From assembly GCF_000368065.1 (NCBI RefSeq), contig NZ_KB851200.1, forward strand, positions 1-64,000: a stretch of DNA of 64,000 bases, read 5' to 3'. Below are positions 43,301-51,899 of the stretch, piece by piece (position 1 is the stretch's first letter; each line of letters begins with the position of its first letter). This DNA comes from Acinetobacter seifertii. GTDB lineage: Bacteria > Pseudomonadota > Gammaproteobacteria > Pseudomonadales > Moraxellaceae. The notes beneath the pieces were generated by a model, which was not told the origin of the DNA, searched no databases, and saw only the letters and a list, made by a program, of their open reading frames with translations. The position numbers were made by a program, and so were the translations under genes.

Positions 43301-43475
43301 TGGTGCTGGGGTGATTCCACTTGTGTTTGCACAGGGTGCTGGTGCGGTGAGCCGTCAAGAAATTGGTATTAGTATTTTAGGTGGTGTGATGTTTGGTACT
43401 GTGCTGGTTTTATTCTTTATTCCAGTGATGTACGTGTTATTACGCTCACTGTTTAAAGCGAAAGCTTCGAGTTAA
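40380..43475 (+). CDS. RND (HAE1) multidrug efflux transporter without adjacent adaptor
   Basis: 1,031 residues starting FFIERPIFANVLAIIVMAFGIFSV, the canonical RND first helix. Landmarks: NLPVERYPDIAPP, the large porter domains, helix 4 proton-relay GLLVDDAIVVVENVER, and the second repeat with LTTIGLSCKNGILIVEFA (proton-relay Lys) and ALEGASLRLRPILMTSLAFGAGVIPL. It belongs to the AcrB-like drug-efflux group. No membrane-fusion protein or outer-membrane channel gene is next to it, so it must borrow partners. Acinetobacter AbeD is one described orphan of this kind; identity is not established here. Confidence 0.9.
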   Translation: MLSKFFIERPIFANVLAIIVMAFGIFSVMNLPVERYPDIAPPKITVSANYSGADAQTVEQSVTQILEQQIQGIDHLLYFSSSSDSSGRSRITISFDNGTNPDTAQVQVQNSISGVIRRLPDEVQRQGVTVNKSLGDTFMVIGLYDSTGKTGNIELSDYLTTHVVDNLNRIEGVGETDVFGSQYAMRIWLNPDKLKQYNLMPSDVANAITAQNTQVAAGAIGDLPVIDGQYLNTKVTAGSRLKTVDDFKNIVVKSNKTASYVYLKDIARVELGAENYQSFNTINGYPAAGLGISLSSGANAIQTSKLIHQTLDQLATKLPAGYKIVYPRDNTPFVQESIKEVVKTLVEAIILVILVMFLFLQSWRATLIPSITVPVVILGTFAVLYVLGFSINTLTLFALVLAIGLLVDDAIVVVENVERLMHEQHLSPKEAAIESMGEISGALVGITLVLTAVFIPMSFLGGSIGVIYRQFSITLVAAMALSLVVALVLTPALCALILKPNSEPKRWAIWFNQKIDQLKNKYIKLVQTSIDYSKSVIVIFVALIAVFTLFYSGLKSGFIPKEDQGILSVQIKLVDSAPISESQKIGEQVRQYFLKQEDKNVDLVLIRYGRNNAGTGQNLAQGFVALKPWDVRTAKENSADAIQKRAMKYFSHLNNAQINVTLPPSVNGLGQTDGLDFWIQDLNGQGQNFLDGMFRQLQTQSKNYSTFENFDKQSTNSKANLNIKIDQKQALANSLELSAINNTLSSAWGGTYVNDFIDRGRIKRVMIQGDAQFRSKPEDLYNWSVRNSQNEMVPFSSFANFSWGGAPEIVKRYMGYSALQLQADVASGSSSGQAMKDVEQLVNQQKDIGLAWTGLSFEEQKSTNQAVWLYLISAGFIFLCLAALYESLSIPAAVMTSIPLGVGGSVIFSYIFGLPNDVYFQIALLTTIGLSCKNGILIVEFAALAQEKGKNAIQAALEGASLRLRPILMTSLAFGAGVIPLVFAQGAGAVSRQEIGISILGGVMFGTVLVLFFIPVMYVLLRSLFKAKASS

Positions 43476-43547
43476 AAGCAAACAATTTAAAATCAGGCAT
43501 TAAATCAAGTATATTAAGTTTAACTTCTCTTCATATATTTGATTTAG

Positions 43548-44123
43548 ATGCCTCAAGAAAAAAAACTAACACAGCAACAGGTCATCGCATTAGAACGAGA
43601 TCTGGCTAAATTCGCAACCATGATGGATAGCGCAGTCCGTATTCCTTTTACAAAGCAGGGTATTGGGGCCGATGCGGCCCTAAGTACCATTCCTATTGCG
43701 GGTGATGTAGCGGGTTTCGTCCTGACTTGCTATGCCATATATAAAGCCAAGCAAATTGGTGTACCGCAGCATAAGCTCACTCCCGTTATAAAATTGGCTG
43801 TAGTCGATGCTGTGGTGGGTTGTGTTCCAGTTGCTGGGACTATTTTCGATATTTTTATACGTCCTAGCAGAAAAGCGTTAGACGTCGTCCATACCCACAT
43901 TCGTGAAGAATATGCGATTCAAAGTGATATGCATGTTGTCCATCCGTATTTACATGAAAAGCTTGAAAAGAAGCAGCAACAGTCAGCTTTCTGGCGTAAC
44001 CCTGTTGTGAGTTGGCTATGGCTACATATACCCGATTTATTGGGGATGTTTGTGCTTATTTTGATTGGTTTTGCAATGTGGTGGGGAATCAGTTTTCTTT
44101 GGGGACTTGCCCATTCAGCCTAA
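43548..44123 (+). CDS. DUF4112 membrane protein
   Basis: 191 residues. DUF4112 pattern: LAKFATMMDSAVRIPFTKQGIGADAALSTIPIAGDVAGFVLTCYAIY and AVVDAVVGCVPVAGTIFDIFIRPSRKALD, each with a Gly/Pro-containing hydrophobic helix. An additional strong transmembrane helix lies near the C-terminus (LLGMFVLILIGFAMWWGISFLWG). Function unknown. It follows the RND gene by 72 bp on the same strand. Confidence 0.85.
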   Translation: MPQEKKLTQQQVIALERDLAKFATMMDSAVRIPFTKQGIGADAALSTIPIAGDVAGFVLTCYAIYKAKQIGVPQHKLTPVIKLAVVDAVVGCVPVAGTIFDIFIRPSRKALDVVHTHIREEYAIQSDMHVVHPYLHEKLEKKQQQSAFWRNPVVSWLWLHIPDLLGMFVLILIGFAMWWGISFLWGLAHSA

Positions 44124-44124
44124 T

Positions 44125-44150
44125 AAAAAAGCCTCCAACTGGAGGCTTTT
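44125..44150. terminator. Terminator between DUF4112 and htpX
   Basis: GCCTCC (44131-44136) pairs with GGAGGC (44141-44146) with A-run and T-run flanks, between convergent genes. Confidence 0.88.
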
Positions 44151-44161
44151 CATTCACTGTG

Positions 44162-45067
44162 TTATGGGCAATCTAACTGATGTAGAGCTGCAACACGCTG
44201 TTCGATCGAAGGGTGAGTTTGGAACAATGCAGCCAAGCTAAAGCCTTGTTCTTTACCTTCCGCAATAGCGAACGCTTTCATTTCTTTTGGCATTTGGTCA
44301 GGTAACTCTGTTTCTGCCTGTAAACGTAATAAAGCAGAAATCATTGCTTGTTTACCAGCTAAACGTGCACCTGCTTCATCAGCACGGTATTCACGGTAGC
44401 GAGAGAACCACATCACAATAGCAGAAGCTAGGATACCGAACACGATATCTAAAACCATCGTAATGAGGAAATAACCCATACCAGGTGCTTCATTGTCTTG
44501 ACGACCAAAAACATTACGGTCGATAAAGTCACCTACTACGCGAGCAAAGAACATAACAAAGGCGTTTACAACACCTTGGATGAGTGCCAATGTGACCATG
44601 TCACCATTTGCAACGTGACCAATCTCGTGCGCAAGCACTGCACGTAGCTCATCTTTGTTCATACGCTCAAGTAGACCGCTTGAAACGGCAACTAAGGCAT
44701 CATTTTTATTCCAGCCTGTTGCGAAGGCATTAGACTGATATGAAGGAAAGATACCAACCTCTGGCATATTAATACCAGCACGTTGAGAAAGTTCAGCGAC
44801 TGTTTGCAATAACCAGCTTTCAGCTTGGTTACGAGGAGCATTTGGGTCAATCAGTTCTGTACCAGTAGTTTTTTTAGCCATCCATTTGGACATAAATAGA
44901 GAGACTAATGAGCCCACCATACCAAACACAAAACAGATGACTAAAAGGTTGCCTAGATTCAAGCCACCCGCGCCATGGTAACTACCGACACCGAAGAGTG
45001 ACAAAATAATGCCAGCTACAACCAGTACCGCGAGGTTGGTAAGCAAAAACAAACCAATCCGCATCAT
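44162..45067 (-). CDS. htpX: Membrane-bound zinc protease HtpX
   Basis: 301 residues of the M48B family. Two N-terminal membrane helices, then [32 protein letters not shown], zinc motif [12 protein letters not shown] (HExxH), two further helices, and the third ligand in [15 protein letters not shown]. It degrades damaged inner-membrane proteins and works alongside FtsH, also encoded in this window. Confidence 0.96.
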   Translation of the reverse strand: MMRIGLFLLTNLAVLVVAGIILSLFGVGSYHGAGGLNLGNLLVICFVFGMVGSLVSLFMSKWMAKKTTGTELIDPNAPRNQAESWLLQTVAELSQRAGINMPEVGIFPSYQSNAFATGWNKNDALVAVSSGLLERMNKDELRAVLAHEIGHVANGDMVTLALIQGVVNAFVMFFARVVGDFIDRNVFGRQDNEAPGMGYFLITMVLDIVFGILASAIVMWFSRYREYRADEAGARLAGKQAMISALLRLQAETELPDQMPKEMKAFAIAEGKEQGFSLAALFQTHPSIEQRVAALHQLDCP

Positions 45068-45324
45068 TGAGAAAATCCTCTTATAAATAAAATATTATCT
45101 GATTTATAAATTATAAATCACTTAGCTAATATGCGGCGCTTAGGGGAAAAATTCAAGAAAAAAATAAGGAATCAATACATTCTTTAGTGGATAAGAATGT
45201 ATTTAAATTAAACAAGTTATTTATACGGCCCATCTAAACACAGAGGCGTGGGTAATAGATCATTACAATTTTTAGACAATGGGCCTCGTTAAAAGATTAA
45301 CTGCAATGCATGAGTTGTTTCAAT
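45068..45324. other. Intergenic region between htpX and the lytic transglycosylase gene
   Basis: About 257 bp without a gene. It contains an inverted repeat GGCCCAT (45227-45233)/ATGGGCC (45279-45285). No clear terminator T-run follows it, so its role is open. Confidence 0.4.
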
Positions 45325-46191
45325 TTACTCGATTCTAATATGCGCAATTGCTGTTGCGTTATTGGTGACATAAGTTCCTGTAGGTGCATCAGTATAGGTA
45401 CCATCAGCCAAAGTCACAATTTGGCGTGCAGAAGAATATTTAACAGGTTTAGACGATACTTGTTGTGTTGTGGCGGCTTGAGGTAGCTCTGGGCGACTTA
45501 CAGTCTGGGTAGAAATATTTGAGTTCGTAAAAGATGAAAGGCTTACCCCAGAAGAATATAAGTTCTGATATCGACTGGTTACTCGGCGAACATAATCTTG
45601 GGTTTCACGAAATGGGGGAATGCCACCGTATTTATCAACGTTGCCTTCACCAGCATTATAGGCTGCGAGTGCCATTTGCGTATTGCCATTAAAACGCTTG
45701 AGCAACCAGCCCAGATATTTCGCACCAGCAAAGATATTTTGCTGAGGATCGTAAGCGTTAGAAACGTTAAAGCGACGGGCAGTGGCTGGCATGAGTTGCA
45801 TTAGGCCTTGGGCACCGACTGGAGAGTGGGCATTTATATTGAAACCCGATTCGGTATGCATGACTGCTTTAATTAAACCTTCAGATACACCGTGCTGTTG
45901 CGCCGCCTGCTTAATAATATGGTCAAACGCATTTTTATTTTTGCTATAGCTTGGTAGAACAGAAGCTTCTGAAGCGCCCCAGTTTGTATAACTATGAATA
46001 TTACTATCAGGATAGTAAGTCACTTTTACTTTCTTGAGTGAATTGTCATAGCTTTTACGGTTAGTCAGTAAAGTACTGCCATTTTTGTCTTGGTAAACGT
46101 ACATCTGACCTGCAAAAGTCGACGTTACACCGACCGAAAAAGTGGTCATCCCCAGCAAACAAGAAAAAAGATATTGAACCGAATTTTTCAT
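45325..46191 (-). CDS. SLT-domain lytic transglycosylase with DUF4124-like N-terminus
   Basis: 288 residues with a signal peptide (cleavage near TFAGQ). Residues ~28-60 (MYVYQDKNGSTLLTNRKSYD) look like a DUF4124-type segment. The SLT lysozyme-like domain follows with KAVMHTESGFN (catalytic Glu114), SPVGAQGLMQLMPATARRFNV, NIFAGAKYLGWLL and ALAAYNAGEGNVDKYGGIPP. The C-terminus is a Ser/Thr/Val-rich tail with little structure. It cleaves peptidoglycan glycan strands in the periplasm, yielding anhydro-muropeptides. Confidence 0.9.
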   Translation of the reverse strand: MKNSVQYLFSCLLGMTTFSVGVTSTFAGQMYVYQDKNGSTLLTNRKSYDNSLKKVKVTYYPDSNIHSYTNWGASEASVLPSYSKNKNAFDHIIKQAAQQHGVSEGLIKAVMHTESGFNINAHSPVGAQGLMQLMPATARRFNVSNAYDPQQNIFAGAKYLGWLLKRFNGNTQMALAAYNAGEGNVDKYGGIPPFRETQDYVRRVTSRYQNLYSSGVSLSSFTNSNISTQTVSRPELPQAATTQQVSSKPVKYSSARQIVTLADGTYTDAPTGTYVTNNATAIAHIRIE

Positions 46192-46696
46192 TTTATGTTA
46201 TTCACAATTTTAAGGTATTCAAGACTTGTCAAAGAGTTTATCAAAAAATATTAAAGAAAGAAGTTTTGTGTAATTTTTTTTATTTTCGCTGTTTTAAAAA
46301 ATCAAGCTGTTTTGTTCGAATGATCATCAAAAAAAATTAAAATTTTTTTTTTAAAATGATTCTATTGACTTGAATAACTGTTTGAAAAATAAAGGTAAAA
46401 ATGATTGGTTAAAAAATGATCAATTTAAATAAAACCCTTAACAGAAGGTGAAAACAGTTTGTCAAGCACGAAGAAATCCACAATTTTATCCACAGGTTTT
46501 GTGGAAAACTGTGGAAAAGTCCAAAAAGTAAGCATTTTGCGCAAAAAATGAACTCATCGGTCAAAATGGAGCACGACTTTTGCATCATGCCTGAGCATTA
46601 TGACGACTTCAAGAATTGAAACTATTCTTTTGATGCGATTCCCGTCCGAATCATATAAAATTGCGCGGTATTTTTATTTATGGGTATATCTCGTCT
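46192..46696. other. Intergenic region before ttcA, AT-rich part and DnaA-site cluster
   Basis: A 505-bp interval without a gene. The first half is extremely AT-rich (46200-46430, runs of A and T and two GATC sites). The second half holds the DnaA-box-like cluster listed separately and then the ttcA leader. Confidence 0.6.
46474..46518. promoter_or_regulatory. Cluster of four DnaA-box-like sites
   Basis: A perfect TTATCCACA lies at 46486-46494. On its left is AAATCCACA (46474-46482, two mismatches), and on its right are two copies of TGTGGAAAA (46500-46508 and 46510-46518), each one mismatch from the reverse box TGTGGATAA. Four sites in 45 bp beside an AT-rich tract are unlikely by chance. 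No dnaA, dnaN or rpmH is near, so this is not the standard oriC. Confidence 0.6.
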
Positions 46697-47602
46697 ATGT
46701 ACGCGCCAGTTGAGTCCAACGAAGGATTTAATTTTAAGCCTGAACTTCCAACAAGCTCGGTTTATTATCGTTTGCTTAAGAAGCTTCGCCGTCAAGTTGG
46801 GCATGCCATTCGTGACTTCAATATGATTGAAGATGGTGACAAGGTCATGGTGTGTGTGTCTGGTGGTAAAGACAGTTATACCTTGCTCGACATTTTGTTG
46901 CAGTTCAAACGTGTTGCACCGATCAATTTTGACATTGTTGCGGTTAACCTTGACCAAAAGCAGCCGGGTTTTCCGGAAGATGTCTTACCACGTTATATGG
47001 AAGAAAATAACATTCCATATTACATTTTGGAAAAAGACACTTATACCATTACCAAGCGTTTAACACCTGAAGGTAAAACATACTGCGCAGTGTGTTCACG
47101 TTTGCGCCGTGGTTCGCTATACGGCTTCGCTCAAGAAATTGGTGCCACCAAAGTTGCGCTAGGCCATCACCGTGATGACATCATTGCAACTTTCTTCTTG
47201 AACTTATTCCATGGTGGCAGCTTAAAGGCAATGCCACCTAAGCTTTTATCATCAGATAAGAAAAATATTTTGATTCGTCCTTTGGCCTATGTTGAAGAAA
47301 AAGACATTATCAAATATGCCGAATTACGTAAGTTCCCAATTATTCCGTGTAACCTTTGTGGTTCACAAGAGAACTTACAACGTGCCATGCTTAATGAAAT
47401 GCTACGTGAGTGGGATAAGCAATATCCGAAACGCTTACACAGTATTTTTGGTGCTTTACAAAACGTTTCTCCGTCTCAGTTAGCTGACCGTGAGTTGTTT
47501 GATTTTGAAGCGCTAGATTCTCAGCGTGAGATCGACTTTAAAGACCCTGAAGAACTTAAAAATCGTTTAGATGTAGTGAATTTAAGTTTCGCTGCTGAAT
47601 AA
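46697..47602 (+). CDS. ttcA: tRNA 2-thiocytidine biosynthesis protein TtcA
   Basis: 301 residues from ATG 46697, giving the usual N-terminus; a TTG 36 bases upstream is unlikely. PP-loop [14 protein letters not shown] (ATP pyrophosphatase), the conserved Cxx[31 protein letters not shown] and a second Cys-rich motif [15 protein letters not shown] that complete the Fe-S site. It thiolates C32 of certain tRNAs. It follows the DnaA-box cluster. Confidence 0.96.
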   Translation: MYAPVESNEGFNFKPELPTSSVYYRLLKKLRRQVGHAIRDFNMIEDGDKVMVCVSGGKDSYTLLDILLQFKRVAPINFDIVAVNLDQKQPGFPEDVLPRYMEENNIPYYILEKDTYTITKRLTPEGKTYCAVCSRLRRGSLYGFAQEIGATKVALGHHRDDIIATFFLNLFHGGSLKAMPPKLLSSDKKNILIRPLAYVEEKDIIKYAELRKFPIIPCNLCGSQENLQRAMLNEMLREWDKQYPKRLHSIFGALQNVSPSQLADRELFDFEALDSQREIDFKDPEELKNRLDVVNLSFAAE

Positions 47603-47810
47603 AATATTTGAACAAGTCAATTAAAGGCACTTTATAAACAAGTGTCTTTAATGTATCAAAACACTAAAAAATGAATGTTCCGTACAAAAAGTCATAGCCC
47701 AACCTTAAAATTACATGCTATAACAACGCACAAGCAGAAGTGCTTCATATGATGTTGTCTGGATAGACAACTAACTAGAGAAATTGAACAAATAAATTTG
47801 AGGAAGAATC

Positions 47811-48197
47811 ATGCCTGCATTTTTAACTGATGATTGGTTTGCGACTGTCGAAAAATTAACTGCTGAAGCAGGTGATCTTAATTTGCCACCAGCTCTTGCG
47901 AATTTGGCAATTAATTTAGTAGTTACAGATGCTTCTGGAAATACCGAATTAGCTTTGGATGGGGGTAAAATCCAAAAAGGTTTGTCTTCAAATGCCAAAA
48001 CAACTTTAAATATGGATGCTGAAACTTTACGTAAAGTATTTTTAGAGTTTGATATGGCTGCAGCTATGCAAGCATTTATGACTGGTAAAATTAAAGTTCA
48101 AGGCGATATGTCTCAGTTAATGGCTTTGCAAACAGCTAAACCAAGCCAAGAACAAAAAGATTTGTTCAAGAAAGTATTAGAACAAACAACAGCTTAA
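47811..48197 (+). CDS. SCP2 sterol-binding-domain protein
   Basis: 128 residues. The SCP2 lipid-transfer fold is visible from NLAINLVVTDASGNTELALDGGKIQKG through KTTLNMDAETLRKVFLEFDMAAAMQAFMTGKIKVQGDMSQLMAL. Such small bacterial proteins bind hydrophobic ligands; the ligand here is not known. Its terminator has been entered by an IS1-family element (48246). Confidence 0.88.
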   Translation: MPAFLTDDWFATVEKLTAEAGDLNLPPALANLAINLVVTDASGNTELALDGGKIQKGLSSNAKTTLNMDAETLRKVFLEFDMAAAMQAFMTGKIKVQGDMSQLMALQTAKPSQEQKDLFKKVLEQTTA

Positions 48198-48215
48198 GTT
48201 AAAAAGAATTCATAT

Positions 48216-48245
48216 AAAAAGCTTACCCCAAGAGGTAAGCTTTTT
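48216..48245 (+). terminator. Terminator of the SCP2 gene, abutting an IS insertion
   Basis: AAGCTTACC and GGTAAGCTT form the stem (48219-48241 region) followed by TTTTT. The T-run is part of the 8-bp target duplicated by the IS; a second copy of AGCTTTTT stands at 49034-49041. Confidence 0.85.
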
Positions 48246-49033
48246 GGTGGTGTTTCAAAAAGTATGCTGAAACAAAGCAGGTTGAATTTTGATAAAATAG
48301 AGAAATGCGAATAACTCTAGAAATCAAATGTCCAACCTGCCTCAGTGACAGTATAAAGAAAAATGGCATCAAAGTAGATGGGAAACAAAACTATCAGTGC
48401 AAAGACTGTAAACGTCAGTTTATTGGTGACCATGCTCTGAGCTATCTAGGATGTAATTCAGGCATTACTCGAAAAATATTACAGTTGATGGTCAGAGGTA
48501 GTGGTATACGAGATATCGCTGAAGTTGAGCGAATCAGTATCGGTAAAGTTTTACGTACTTTAACCGAATCGACCTACCAAATTCAGCCTAAACAAAGTCA
48601 TTATGAGTCTCTTGAAGTTGATGAGTTTTGGACTTTTGTGGGAAATAAAAATAATAAACAATGGCTTATTTACGCCTACCATCGAGAAACAGGTGAGATT
48701 GTTGCTTATGTTTGGGGTAAAAGAGACTTAGCTACAGTTCAACGATTGAAAACAAAGCTTAAACAATTAGGTATTCACTACACCCGAATTGCAAGTGATC
48801 ATTGGGACAGTTTCATAACTGCTTTTAAAAACTGCAAGCAAAGTATTGGTAAATTTTTTACTGTAGGTATTGAAGGTAATAATTGCAAAATAAGGCATCG
48901 AATTAGGCGTGGTTTTAGAAGGAGTTGTAATTTTTCAAAAAAGATTGAAAACCATTTTAAAGCTTTCGACTTAACCTTTTTTTACATCAATAATGGCTTC
49001 ATTTAATGTCAGCATACTTTTTGAAACACCACC
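48246..49033 (+). mobile_element. Complete IS1-family insertion sequence (788 bp)
   Basis: The 25-bp terminal inverted repeats are perfect: 48246-48270 (starting GGTGGTGTTTCAAAAAG) and 49009-49033. They are flanked by an 8-bp direct repeat AGCTTTTT at 48238-48245 and 49034-49041, the size expected for IS1. One transposase gene fills the interior. Intact ends and an exact duplication indicate a recent insertion. Confidence 0.93.
48305..49006 (+). CDS. IS1-family transposase, single-frame
   Basis: 233 residues combining what are InsA and InsB' in classical IS1, without a programmed frameshift. An N-terminal zinc ribbon (Cys9, Cys12, Cys32, Cys35) and an HTH segment (SGIRDIAEVERISIGKVLRTL) precede the catalytic domain: LEVDEFW (Asp106), IASDHWD (Asp165) and GIEGNN (Glu190). 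The C-terminal basic region RHRIRRGFRRSCNFSKK is typical of the family. All catalytic residues are present, so it is likely active. Confidence 0.93.
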   Translation: MRITLEIKCPTCLSDSIKKNGIKVDGKQNYQCKDCKRQFIGDHALSYLGCNSGITRKILQLMVRGSGIRDIAEVERISIGKVLRTLTESTYQIQPKQSHYESLEVDEFWTFVGNKNNKQWLIYAYHRETGEIVAYVWGKRDLATVQRLKTKLKQLGIHYTRIASDHWDSFITAFKNCKQSIGKFFTVGIEGNNCKIRHRIRRGFRRSCNFSKKIENHFKAFDLTFFYINNGFI

Positions 49034-49084
49034 AGCTTTTTATTTGTACAAACACTGAATTTATCAACTTTTAAATAATAAAAA

Positions 49085-50197
49085 TTAGATATTGATTCGA
49101 GGTTGTGCCGTTTTAATGTGCTCAAGATAAGCACGAATACGGGTCACATACTGTACCGCTTGTTTGTATCGACCATTTCGCATTTGATTACGCTGTAAAT
49201 ACTCATAGAGGTTAACCCACTGGTTTGGATCTTTTCCTTGAGTCTGTAAGCGTTTCTGGATCTGGTTGACTGCACCCGGACCCATATTGTAAGCCACAAG
49301 GGCATACCAGTTACGATCTGGGAAAGGAATATCATCATACTCACTTAACATGAGATCATAATATTTCGCACCGCCTTGAATGCTTTGCGCTGGATCACTA
49401 CGGTTACTTACACCCATTGCCCGAGCTGTACTGTTGGTTAACATCATTAATCCACGTACGCCTGTTGGTGAAACAGACTCTGGCTTGAGATATGACTCTT
49501 GATAGCTCATTGCTGCAAGCAAATGCCAATCTAAATCATACTTTGCTGCGCTTTGTTTGAAGCTAGCTTTGTAAATGGGCAGACGTGTACTTAAATCACG
49601 TTGAATCGTAGACCAAGACTCAGGTTTTACAACGTTACGGTTATAAAATGAAGCCAGTTGTTGAGTCAGACCATTTTGCTTGCTTTGACAAACAAAACCA
49701 CTGGCAGTTTGTGTAAGAGGATCATCTGCTTGTTTAAACACCCAGCTTAAATCAGGATTTAATCCATTTTTTTGCAAATTTACGATATCACCACAACTTG
49801 CAGAAAAAGACATTAAACCTTTGCTCTCGATTGAGCTTAAGCCTGCGGTCGTCATTGCAAGATTTGCTTTACCTTGCTGGACCCATTTGAGTGCAGTGGC
49901 ATTATCTGCCACGATTTTGAAGTCTAGTTTTACATTTAAGCTTTGCGCATAGTTACGAGCTAGGTCATAACCAAAGCCATGCAAAAATTGATCTTCTTTA
50001 AAAACAGTAGTCGGGCTTTCTACAGCAACTACCGTTAATGTGTTTGTGTTAACTACAGTATTGTACTGTAGGGTTTTTCCTGCATTAATACTATGAAATG
50101 GAAAAAACATAGTGCTGAGTGCAAGAACTTTCAATGGGAGAGAAGAAAATAAAGAGTTAAGGCAAAGCCTCGACCCAGAACTTGAATTACTGTGCAT
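49085..50197 (-). CDS. MltF-like membrane-bound lytic transglycosylase
   Basis: 370 residues. An N-terminal export signal with a hydrophobic core (~20-38), a periplasmic solute-binding-like domain (~55-195: VVAVESPTTVF, FGYDLARNYAQSLNVKLDFKIV, ALKWVQQGKANLAM), then an SLT domain with MSYQESYLKPES (catalytic Glu234), SPTGVRGLMMLTNSTARAMGV and VAYNMGPGAVNQI. The two-domain layout is that of MltF, which cleaves peptidoglycan glycan chains and is allosterically controlled by muropeptides through the SBP domain. Confidence 0.9.
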   Translation of the reverse strand: MHSNSSSGSRLCLNSLFSSLPLKVLALSTMFFPFHSINAGKTLQYNTVVNTNTLTVVAVESPTTVFKEDQFLHGFGYDLARNYAQSLNVKLDFKIVADNATALKWVQQGKANLAMTTAGLSSIESKGLMSFSASCGDIVNLQKNGLNPDLSWVFKQADDPLTQTASGFVCQSKQNGLTQQLASFYNRNVVKPESWSTIQRDLSTRLPIYKASFKQSAAKYDLDWHLLAAMSYQESYLKPESVSPTGVRGLMMLTNSTARAMGVSNRSDPAQSIQGGAKYYDLMLSEYDDIPFPDRNWYALVAYNMGPGAVNQIQKRLQTQGKDPNQWVNLYEYLQRNQMRNGRYKQAVQYVTRIRAYLEHIKTAQPRINI

Positions 50198-50728
50198 GTT
50201 GTCTCCGCTACAGATAATTTATGCCCTAAAAGCCAGACAAAAAGCTGCCATAACTTCTAAAAGTTGATAAATTCAATAAGGGGTGGGCACTCATGACGTC
50301 ATTCAAAATGACATGAAATGAAAAAACAGACTGTGTAGAAAATCTACATAGTTTTAGGTTGGGTTAAAAAATACTCAACATTTAAGATGCGCGCATCATA
50401 ATATTCAAAAAAAAGTTTGTCAAATTTTGAACAATTAAATATCGGATATATCAACATAACACCATGAATTTATTAAGGAAGAAAATTTATACACTTATGG
50501 TGTGAGAAAATCGGGTATGAAATGCTACGTTTTGTAGCCATCATGTTATTACAACGTGAAATTTGATTTATATACTAGGTAACTGCTATAGCTTAAATAA
50601 CTGAAAAAATAAAATAATTTAGTGATTTTTAGTTCTATTTAATTTGTTTACATTTAAATTAAAGCTAAAAGATACCATTAGAAAAAGTATCTTTTAGCTA
50701 AAGTAATATCTTTATCAGTTATATCTTA
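50198..50728. other. AT-rich intergenic region with a long perfect hairpin
   Basis: 530 bp without a gene. AGCTAAAAGATAC (50663-50675) is perfectly inverted at 50687-50699 (13-bp stem, 11-nt loop). It lies 29 bp after the stop of the minus-strand KAS III-like gene and probably terminates it, although the following T-run is short. Confidence 0.5.
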
Positions 50729-51703
50729 TTAAATCTTCCATAGCATTACACCGGTCTGATAACCTGCTCCTAAAGACCAAAAAACAATAATATCACCTTT
50801 ATTTATAAGTGATTTTTCTAACCGTTTTTTGTAGGCAATAAAAAAACTACTTACTCCTGTATATCCATATTGATCTCCAATATATTCAATTTTTTCAGAG
50901 GGAATATTGATTTTATCTTGAAGAATATCAATATTTGATTTCGTAAATTGGGATAGTAAAAAACAAGATATATCTTCAATGTTTAAATTATTTTTCTTCA
51001 ATAATTTATCTAGTGCATCTGCCGCGAATTCCACACTTTCCAAACCAGTAAATGGTGCCCAATGAATTTTTTGTTCCTTACTGTGATAATTCGTTAGGCC
51101 ATGAGGAGGAAAAACAATAGTTTTACAAAAACTACTATCTGTTTGGTACATCCTGTCAATAATGCCCGAATCATCGGTATTTTTTTCTAGTATTATTGCT
51201 GCTGCTGCATCTCCGACAATTGTTGAAGGAATCACCTGTTTTTCATCTCCAAGCATTGTTAGATGATCAGACCCAATCACCAGTGCGCGTTTATAACTTT
51301 CTTTTGATGCGAGCAAAACGGATGCTTGTTCAAGAGCAACGAACATTCCTAAACAATTAGCATTTATATCAAAGCATATACAATCAGTTTTAATATTTAA
51401 TTCTGAATGAATCAGTAAAGCATTAGTTGGAGATAGATATTCTAATGTTGTAGAAGAAAATATAATAATATCAATGCTATCATGTGAAATGTTATAATCT
51501 TTTAATAATTGTTTTGATGCATTAACTGCCATTGTGAGCGCATTTTCTTCATCATTAATAATGACATGTCTTTTATTTCTTCCTACTTTTTTAAAAATTC
51601 TATTTAAACTGTCTTTATCTTCAAATTTATTTAAAAAATATTCATTATTTCTAATTGTTCTTGGATGATAAGTAGATATTGCAGAAATTTTTATACCTTT
51701 CAT
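50729..51703 (-). CDS. KAS III-like (FabH/ChlB-type) thiolase-fold acyltransferase with altered active site
   Basis: 324 residues with the thiolase fold of ketoacyl-ACP synthase III: ISTYHPRTIRNNEY, the DIIIFSSTTLEYLSPTNA region, nucleophile DINANCLGMFVAL (Cys117), VGDAAAAIILE and the C-terminal FWSLGAGYQTGVM. The usual catalytic His (HQAN motif) aligns with TKSN (Thr254), and the Asn of GNT aligns with Tyr281 (YGYTG). The residues needed for decarboxylative condensation are therefore missing. Known KAS III relatives with such changes act as acyl transferases or structural partners. It is very AT-rich and isolated, suggesting transfer. Confidence 0.85.
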   Translation of the reverse strand: MKGIKISAISTYHPRTIRNNEYFLNKFEDKDSLNRIFKKVGRNKRHVIINDEENALTMAVNASKQLLKDYNISHDSIDIIIFSSTTLEYLSPTNALLIHSELNIKTDCICFDINANCLGMFVALEQASVLLASKESYKRALVIGSDHLTMLGDEKQVIPSTIVGDAAAAIILEKNTDDSGIIDRMYQTDSSFCKTIVFPPHGLTNYHSKEQKIHWAPFTGLESVEFAADALDKLLKKNNLNIEDISCFLLSQFTKSNIDILQDKINIPSEKIEYIGDQYGYTGVSSFFIAYKKRLEKSLINKGDIIVFWSLGAGYQTGVMLWKI

Positions 51704-51899
51704 GATTAATAATCTCTTTTTATATAAAAATATAATTGTGTTTTAATTTTGATCAATTATCGATGGCATTTTATATACTTTTTTAAATTTAATGATTTCT
51801 AATTTTATATAAAATAATATGTATAAATTTGGATATTAATATATTTTTAATATTATAATTTGGGTTGTAATAAAAAATAAAATGAATACTCTGAATTAA

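Noticed and set aside
46474..46518. Chromosomal origin (oriC) at the DnaA-site cluster
   Set aside because: No dnaA-dnaN-recF or rpmH-rnpA genes are nearby and the cluster is short; reported instead as a DnaA-binding candidate.
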